Below are positions 15,185 through 19,787 of a stretch of DNA of 19,787 nt, in pieces (position 1 is the stretch's first letter; the number at the start of each line of letters is the position of its first letter). A program made the translations under genes and the position numbers. This DNA is from an uncultured Fidelibacterota bacterium (GTDB lineage Bacteria; Marinisomatota; Marinisomatia; Marinisomatales; UBA1611). The stretch is taken from NCBI GenBank assembly GCA_913043185.1, contig CAJWMI010000027.1, forward strand, positions 1-19,787, in the 5' to 3' direction. Below the pieces are notes generated by a model. That model saw nothing but the letters and a program-made list of their open reading frames with translations. It was not told the origin of the DNA and did not search any database.

Positions 15185-16217
15185 TTTTTAATAATGAAAA
15201 TATTTTATGATTAACATTATGAAATGGATAATTAACAATTTCAGATTTTTTTATCCACTCATATCTTTTATTTTGTTTTATGATTTCACCCGCTTTAATA
15301 CAATCCATTAAGATTATATCTATTTTAAAATGTGAATAAGAATGATTAATTATACCTAATTGTTTTTCAACTTTAATATTAAGCCCATAATGATCTATAA
15401 TATAATTTTTTAATTCTTTAACTATAACTTTAACAGATTTTACTCTCTTATTTGGAATTTCCCACATTCCATTTAGCATATTTTCATCTCTTTTTTGAAT
15501 CAAAATTTTATTTTTTTCTCTAATTAGACCACCAACATATATATAATGAGGCATCTTTTTTTTCTTCACTTTAATTGGATATCCGAGAGGATTTCCACTT
15601 TTAAAAGCAACACAAATTTTATTAATAGGGCAATCATAACATTTTGGAGATTTTGGTAAACAAACGCAGGCTCCTAACTCCATCATCGCCTCATTGAAAT
15701 CACCAGGTCTATTATAGTCTAACCATTTATTTAATCTAGATATTATAAGCTTAAGATTGTTATTAGATAGCTTTCTTCTTCCCATCACACGCGCCATTAC
15801 ACGCTTAACATTGCCATCTAAAGCAATAAATGGCTTATTAAATGCGATAGAAAGAACAGCCCCTGCAGTATAATCACCCACCCCTGGAAGATTTCTAAAC
15901 TTATCCCAAGAACTAGGGATATTAGAATCATAATCCCTACAAACAATTTTTGCTGCTTTGTGAAAATTTCTACATCTCGCGTAGTACCCCAATCCTTCCC
16001 AAATTTTTAATAAATTTGATTCAGGCGCTTTTGAAACAGATACAATATCAGGATATTTATTAATCCAATTATTGTAATAAGGAATAACTGTCTCTACCTT
16101 TGTTTGCTGCAACATGATCTCAGAAACCCAAATATTATAGGGGTTTTTATTATTACGAAATGGGAGATCTCTTTTCGCTATATCAAACCAAGTTAATATT
16201 GATGTTGATATGTTCAC
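15165..16217 (-). CDS. mutY: A/G-specific adenine DNA glycosylase MutY
   Basis: MutY removes adenine mispaired with 8-oxoguanine. It has 350 residues, the usual length. The catalytic Glu33 lies in SEIMLQQT, the helix-hairpin-helix is LPGVGDYTAGAVLSIA (110-125), and catalytic Asp134 lies in IALDGNVKRV. The 4Fe-4S cluster is formed by C186, C193, C196 and C202 with the standard 6-2-5 spacing. A C-terminal NUDIX-like domain reads the oxidised guanine and shows the HSYSHF version of the FSH loop (near residue 290). The start is GTG at 16217-16215 with no clear Shine-Dalgarno. The gene follows marR by 12 bp and overlaps plsC by 20 bp. Identification is secure. Confidence 0.96.
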   Translation of the reverse strand: MNISTSILTWFDIAKRDLPFRNNKNPYNIWVSEIMLQQTKVETVIPYYNNWINKYPDIVSVSKAPESNLLKIWEGLGYYARCRNFHKAAKIVCRDYDSNIPSSWDKFRNLPGVGDYTAGAVLSIAFNKPFIALDGNVKRVMARVMGRRKLSNNNLKLIISRLNKWLDYNRPGDFNEAMMELGACVCLPKSPKCYDCPINKICVAFKSGNPLGYPIKVKKKKMPHYIYVGGLIREKNKILIQKRDENMLNGMWEIPNKRVKSVKVIVKELKNYIIDHYGLNIKVEKQLGIINHSYSHFKIDIILMDCIKAGEIIKQNKRYEWIKKSEIVNYPFHNVNHKIFSLLKNDYWAI

Positions 16218-16229
16218 TATTGTAATAGA

Positions 16230-16652
16230 TTATTTTTTTAAAAAAACCTTTCTGAGAGTCCACTGAAAAAAAGATAGAGACTGTAAGAGTGATTCATTTT
16301 GATCTTTTTCAACCTCTGATTTTATTTTTTCACCAATATTATCTATTTCTTTTTCAATATCCTGTTGAATTAAAGCACCTTTGTCTGTTAAAAAAACTTT
16401 GATGGCTCTTTGATCTCTTAGGCTTTGTTTTCTCTTTACCCAATTTTTTTTTTCTAATCTAATGACTAGCCTTGTCACCGTACTATTATCTAAGCCTAAT
16501 GTCCAAGCTAATTCAGACATTTCAATTCCATCATCAGGTATGGAAATAATTGCCAATGTCTGACTATATGTCAAATCATTTATAGATATATTTAACCTAA
16601 ATAATCTTTGCAGGTCGATTAAAAATAAAGATATTAACTCACCATAGTGCAT
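16230..16652 (-). CDS. MarR-family transcriptional regulator
   Basis: This 140-residue winged-helix regulator shows the MarR arrangement: helix-turn-helix around ISIPDDGIEMSELAWTLGLD (36-55), recognition helix DNSTVTRLVIRLEKKNWV (55-72) and wing DQRAIKVFLTDKG (79-91) with the D-x-R and LT-x-x-G marks. The protein contains no cysteine, so it is not an OhrR-type thiol peroxide sensor; the ligand is unknown. No Shine-Dalgarno precedes the ATG. A 13-bp imperfect palindrome with 5-bp arms lies 3 bp upstream of the start codon and could be its own operator. It sits between the lipase and mutY genes, 37 bp and 12 bp away, so it may control part of this gene run. Confidence 0.9.
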   Translation of the reverse strand: MHYGELISLFLIDLQRLFRLNISINDLTYSQTLAIISIPDDGIEMSELAWTLGLDNSTVTRLVIRLEKKNWVKRKQSLRDQRAIKVFLTDKGALIQQDIEKEIDNIGEKIKSEVEKDQNESLLQSLSFFQWTLRKVFLKK

Positions 16653-16654
16653 AG

Positions 16655-16667
16655 TTGTATATTACAA
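16655..16667. promoter_or_regulatory. Candidate MarR operator
   Basis: The sequence ttgta-tat-tacaa has perfect 5-bp arms around a 3-bp centre and lies 3 bp before the marR start codon. MarR dimers usually bind short A/T-rich palindromes of this size near their own promoters. The surrounding 37-bp gap is almost pure A/T, so chance occurrence is possible. Confidence 0.3.
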
Positions 16668-16689
16668 ATATATAAATTTTTATAAAAGA

Positions 16690-17892
16690 CTAGTATCTTG
16701 GTAATGATAATAACAGTTTTGCGTGATTTATATAAAGTGAGTCTAGCTTTACTCTTTTTTCTTTTGAAAGCATGTGCCCTACGCTTTGATAATGATCTAG
16801 ATTAATTGGATCAAAGGTATACCATTGTCCTTGCATAAGTGGTTCATTAACTACAAATGGAACAATTGGGTCTGCTCCATTTTCTCCTGAAGTTGGACCC
16901 TTCATTGATCTAACATTAACTATACCATCATTTTCCCACCAAGTTGAGTCTGTTTCATTTCCGTCTTGTTTAAAAATAATTTTTGAGCCTAATAATTTTG
17001 CTCTTGAGCGAATAAGTAAAAAAACATCATCATTTGGAATATGATATCCTGTGGATTCATCTTTAGTAGTCGCTGAAAAAACAAAAGAAAAATAATATAT
17101 ATCAGGGCTTGCATTTAAATAGCCATTTAATTCTGCAGCTCCATCTAAACTTAAATCCCAAGAGCTAATATTTTTTGTTTTCCATGCATTGTGATTTCTC
17201 ATTTTGTGCACATAATTAGCCCATGATTGTTCTGAGGATCTATTTAGATTCCATTGGCTTAAGTCAAAATCATAAAAATCTGTCCCCACCACACCTGCTA
17301 GACCAATAAAATATTGTATAAACGGAAACGTTTTTGTAAGAATATCTACTAATGTGCTACCATCATGAGGTGTCGCTAATGAGGTGATACTGGATATCCA
17401 GTCTTTTCTTGAAAGACCTAATAAGTCTGATTTTTCATTTATTGTACTAGAATCATTTTCAAATAATTCCGTTTCTAATAAATATTGTAACATTCGAGCT
17501 GTTTGTCCGCCCATACTATGTCCAATTAAATGCACAGGGTGGTTTTTATCCCACTCAGGATATAATCCTTTATATTTCTTATCAGAAGGTTTTTGGATTA
17601 GACCATATTTTTTTGCATGTTTATATCCATAATCTGTTTGTCCACCTTTAAGCTGATAATAAACTTCGACTGCCCTATCCCAGTTGGATGATATTGGTCC
17701 GACAGATACATTAAATACTGTAAATCCATTTTCTTCTAATGTCTTTTGAATATCTTTTTGGCCACCCCAATAACGGTAATTACCCATCTCATCATTGCCC
17801 CAACCAAAAAAACCATGAATTAAAACTATTGGATAATCATTTTGTGCATAGAAAACATTTATTAACAACGTAAGGGATAAAATGAATTTCAT
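16690..17892 (-). CDS. Secreted lipase, family I.5/I.6-like (Geobacillus/staphylococcal type)
   Basis: This is a 400-residue alpha/beta hydrolase with a short signal peptide (MKFILSLTLLINVFYA, cleavage likely after residue 16), so it is exported. Family marks are IVLIHGFFGWGNDEMGNYRYWGG (oxyanion region, residues 22-44), nucleophile Ser126 in LIGHSMGGQTARM, Asp322 in WENDGIVNVRSM and His367 in LDHYQSVGH. These correspond to the Ser113/Asp317/His358 triad known in Geobacillus lipases. The zinc-pocket region around GGQTDYGYKHAKKYG is recognisable. By position Asp72 and His92 are kept, but the second histidine ligand seems to be Leu98, so zinc binding is uncertain. No Shine-Dalgarno is visible. 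It lies 10 bp after the outer-membrane protein gene and 37 bp before marR. The substrate is probably medium- or long-chain acylglycerols. Confidence 0.9.
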   Translation of the reverse strand: MKFILSLTLLINVFYAQNDYPIVLIHGFFGWGNDEMGNYRYWGGQKDIQKTLEENGFTVFNVSVGPISSNWDRAVEVYYQLKGGQTDYGYKHAKKYGLIQKPSDKKYKGLYPEWDKNHPVHLIGHSMGGQTARMLQYLLETELFENDSSTINEKSDLLGLSRKDWISSITSLATPHDGSTLVDILTKTFPFIQYFIGLAGVVGTDFYDFDLSQWNLNRSSEQSWANYVHKMRNHNAWKTKNISSWDLSLDGAAELNGYLNASPDIYYFSFVFSATTKDESTGYHIPNDDVFLLIRSRAKLLGSKIIFKQDGNETDSTWWENDGIVNVRSMKGPTSGENGADPIVPFVVNEPLMQGQWYTFDPINLDHYQSVGHMLSKEKRVKLDSLYINHAKLLLSLPRY

Positions 17893-17902
17893 TATAAATA
17901 AA

Positions 17903-18799
17903 CTAAAAATTTATACTTAGATCTAAACCATTGGTCCAACCACCTGTTCCATAAAAGTATAAACCATAGCCGATTATAATTCCATTATAATTATAATTAA
18001 TGCCTACGCCACTTGAACCAATAATAGTTTTTATTACGCTTTCCTTTATATTTTGGCTAAGCTTCCTTGTAGATGTCCCCCAGATAAAATCTAGGTTTTT
18101 GGCAAGAGAAAAAATGCCACTAATAAAATAATCTTTAATTTTTTTATTATTAATAGATAGATAGTCCACCGAAATCTTTAGCGGCAGATACTCTAATTTT
18201 TTATTAACTCCAATATTATATCTTAATGGCGACTTTTCAGTAACATTATTAATTGGATTTATGTTAATTGATATATCATCAATCGATAATCCAATGTTTG
18301 TTTTGTATTTTTTTATATTCCATATTGCACCTAATGAAAAATAGAATATTGTTGAACTGTATTTTCCCAATTTTGAAAAATATAATTGGTTAGAAATACC
18401 ATAGCTTATAGGAAGATTTTTTGATAATCTTGAATAACCTAATCTTACCCATGTATCACTAGAACTATAATTATTTGTTGGTATTGCATTTTCATCATAT
18501 CCTTTAAAAGTCCCATAAGAAATATGATTAATTGCTGCTGTCATTAATTGATTGGATTGGGGGATTAAAAGAGAAACAGATTGTGCTTGTATACCCGCTG
18601 GATATAATACAAATGATGTGGAAAAACTCCGACTTACAGATACGTTTGCTGGATTTGCAGACCTAGAGTTTGGGCTCATATTTAAATTACCACCACCGGC
18701 TTGAGATAGTTTTGAAGCAGAAAACCATGAATACAAGCTCGGGGAAATTGTATCACCATTTAAATAATAAAACACAAACAAGATAATAAATTTTTTCAT
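17903..18799 (-). CDS. PorV/PorQ-like outer-membrane beta-barrel protein
   Basis: This 298-residue exported protein has a hydrophobic signal sequence at about residues 1-15 (MKKFIILFVFYYLNG). The mature part shows the pattern of PorV/PorQ or UPF0164 barrels: the early SRSANPANVSVSRSFSTSFV block (residues 45-64), then alternating hydrophobic and aromatic strands rich in Y, S, N and I, and a final strand ending LDLSINF with a terminal Phe, as is common for outer-membrane barrels. In Bacteroidota such proteins serve the type IX secretion system, but no other por gene is visible here, so that role is not claimed. Its ATG overlaps the priA stop as ATGA. The downstream lipase might use or accompany this protein, which is speculation from context. 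Confidence 0.7.
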   Translation of the reverse strand: MKKFIILFVFYYLNGDTISPSLYSWFSASKLSQAGGGNLNMSPNSRSANPANVSVSRSFSTSFVLYPAGIQAQSVSLLIPQSNQLMTAAINHISYGTFKGYDENAIPTNNYSSSDTWVRLGYSRLSKNLPISYGISNQLYFSKLGKYSSTIFYFSLGAIWNIKKYKTNIGLSIDDISININPINNVTEKSPLRYNIGVNKKLEYLPLKISVDYLSINNKKIKDYFISGIFSLAKNLDFIWGTSTRKLSQNIKESVIKTIIGSSGVGINYNYNGIIIGYGLYFYGTGGWTNGLDLSINF

Positions 18800-19787
18800 A
18801 TCATGGATATCGGATCTACATGTATCTGGACGTTGTTTGCTCCAGCGTTAAAATTTTTATATTTAATAAAATTATCGTTAATAAATAAATGTAATTTTTC
18901 GCTATTAGGATCATATTTTTTCAATGATTTTAATATAACTTGAAACCTATAATTATTTTTTATTTTTTCTTTATAACATGCTGCTGGACCTAATATTTCT
19001 AACCCCTTATATTGGTTTAATAAATTATTCCTTATTTTATTTGACAATGCTAAAACTGATTTTGGATTGGGTCCGATGAATTCAATTTTTGTGATCCAGC
19101 TAAAAGGGGGATATTTTAATAAATTCCTATCATCTAACATGATCTTATAATATTGCTTTAAATCTAATTTTGCTGCAGCTTTGATAACTGGATTATCATT
19201 ATCATAGGTTTGAATAATAACCTCTCCATTTTTTTTGCCTCTACCAGATCGACCGGCTGCCTGGTATATTAACTGAAAAATTCGCTCGCTTGCACGAAAA
19301 TCAGGTAGATGAAGACCTAAATCAGCATTAATAATTCCAACTAGAGTTATATCTGGGAAGTCTAAACCCTTTGCAATCATTTGTGTCCCAATTAAAATAT
19401 CTATCTCGCCATCAAAAAAAGACTGTAGAACTTTTATCATATCAGAGCCTTTTTTAACACTGTCATGATCAATTCTTGCAATGTGGGCACGAGGGAAAGT
19501 TTGTTCTAAAATATTTTCCACTTTCTGAGTTCCTGTCCCCGTATAAATTAGATTATGGCTCATACACTCTTTACATCTATTAACTGATTGCATTTCAATA
19601 TAACCACATATATGACACTTAAGATTATTATCTTGTTTATGATACGTAAGAGGGGTTTTACAAGCAGAACACATTATCAATACACTACAATCTGAGCAAC
19701 GCACCGAAGGTGAATAACCCCTTCTGTTCTGAATCAATAATATTTGTTCATTTTTATTTAGTCTTTCTTCAATCTTATCTAATAACA
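18796..19787 (-). CDS. priA: Primosomal protein N' (replication restart helicase PriA), 5'-truncated by the window edge
   Basis: This is the C-terminal 330 residues or so of PriA, a superfamily-2 3'-5' helicase that restarts stalled replication forks. The frame stays open to the right edge, so the gene begins beyond the window; the TTG at 19737 is internal. Visible in order are LLIQNRRGYSPSVRC, the zinc-binding region with CxxC pairs (CSDC, CSAC, CHIC, CKEC), helicase motif V region GTQMIAKGLDFPDITLVGI and motif VI IYQAAGRSGRG. A C-terminal domain ending VQIHVDPISMI follows. The stop overlaps the next gene's ATG, implying coupling. The identification is secure. Confidence 0.96.
   Translation of the reverse strand, partial: LLDKIEERLNKNEQILLIQNRRGYSPSVRCSDCSVLIMCSACKTPLTYHKQDNNLKCHICGYIEMQSVNRCKECMSHNLIYTGTGTQKVENILEQTFPRAHIARIDHDSVKKGSDMIKVLQSFFDGEIDILIGTQMIAKGLDFPDITLVGIINADLGLHLPDFRASERIFQLIYQAAGRSGRGKKNGEVIIQTYDNDNPVIKAAAKLDLKQYYKIMLDDRNLLKYPPFSWITKIEFIGPNPKSVLALSNKIRNNLLNQYKGLEILGPAACYKEKIKNNYRFQVILKSLKKYDPNSEKLHLFINDNFIKYKNFNAGANNVQIHVDPISMI

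Noticed and set aside
17903..18799. Type IX secretion system locus, suggested by the PorV/PorQ-like protein
   Set aside because: No other secretion component and no cargo C-terminal sorting domain is visible; the lipase ends without one.

Overview
The window is AT-rich bacterial chromosome, about one-third G+C by eye, densely coding with no gap over 300 bp. I see no tRNA, rRNA, insertion sequence, integrase or CRISPR array. A PorV/PorQ-like outer-membrane barrel protein, single-chain glycine decarboxylase, a C1B bleomycin-hydrolase-type peptidase and MtaB fit a Gram-negative member of the Fibrobacteres-Chlorobi-Bacteroidetes side of the tree. Clear Shine-Dalgarno motifs at several genes argue against typical Bacteroidota. 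A marine Marinimicrobia-like (SAR406) lineage is my guess, but it is inference.

Left part (1-6030). The C-terminal two-thirds of gcvP enters from outside the window and is translationally coupled to a DUF3050 protein. mtaB lies convergent to these on the minus strand. Divergent from mtaB is a two-gene plus-strand unit: a PAS domain fused to a UbiA-family prenyltransferase, then a close relative of Chlamydia CADD, the self-sacrificing heme-oxygenase-fold p-aminobenzoate synthase. That relative keeps all metal ligands and the sacrificial Tyr and Lys. This pair is the most interesting content of the window.

Middle part (6042-8769). A very small Asp-Arg-Arg repeat protein, not previously marked because of its size, lies on the minus strand downstream of a TerB-like gene, with a perfect 34-bp palindrome between them. 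A 268-bp divergent intergenic region holds a structured leader, a plausible promoter and a long inverted repeat. It is followed by a 600-residue membrane protein with a DUF2254-like N-terminus.

Right part (8772-19787). Eleven consecutive minus-strand genes run in transcription order: priA (partial), outer-membrane barrel protein, family I.5-like lipase, MarR regulator, mutY, plsC, DoxX-like membrane protein, pepC, sodium:solute symporter, MthK-like potassium channel and a cyclic-nucleotide-binding-domain protein. Spacing is mostly under 40 bp, with several overlaps. The last two genes look like a potassium channel whose ligand-binding subunit is a separate protein.

Working together: GcvP makes methylene-tetrahydrofolate, MtaB modifies tRNA, and the CADD-like protein could supply p-aminobenzoate for folate. 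The neighbouring UbiA enzyme could alternatively use an aromatic acid for quinone synthesis. The right-hand block combines DNA repair and replication restart (mutY, priA), lipid metabolism (lipase, plsC) and ion or solute transport.
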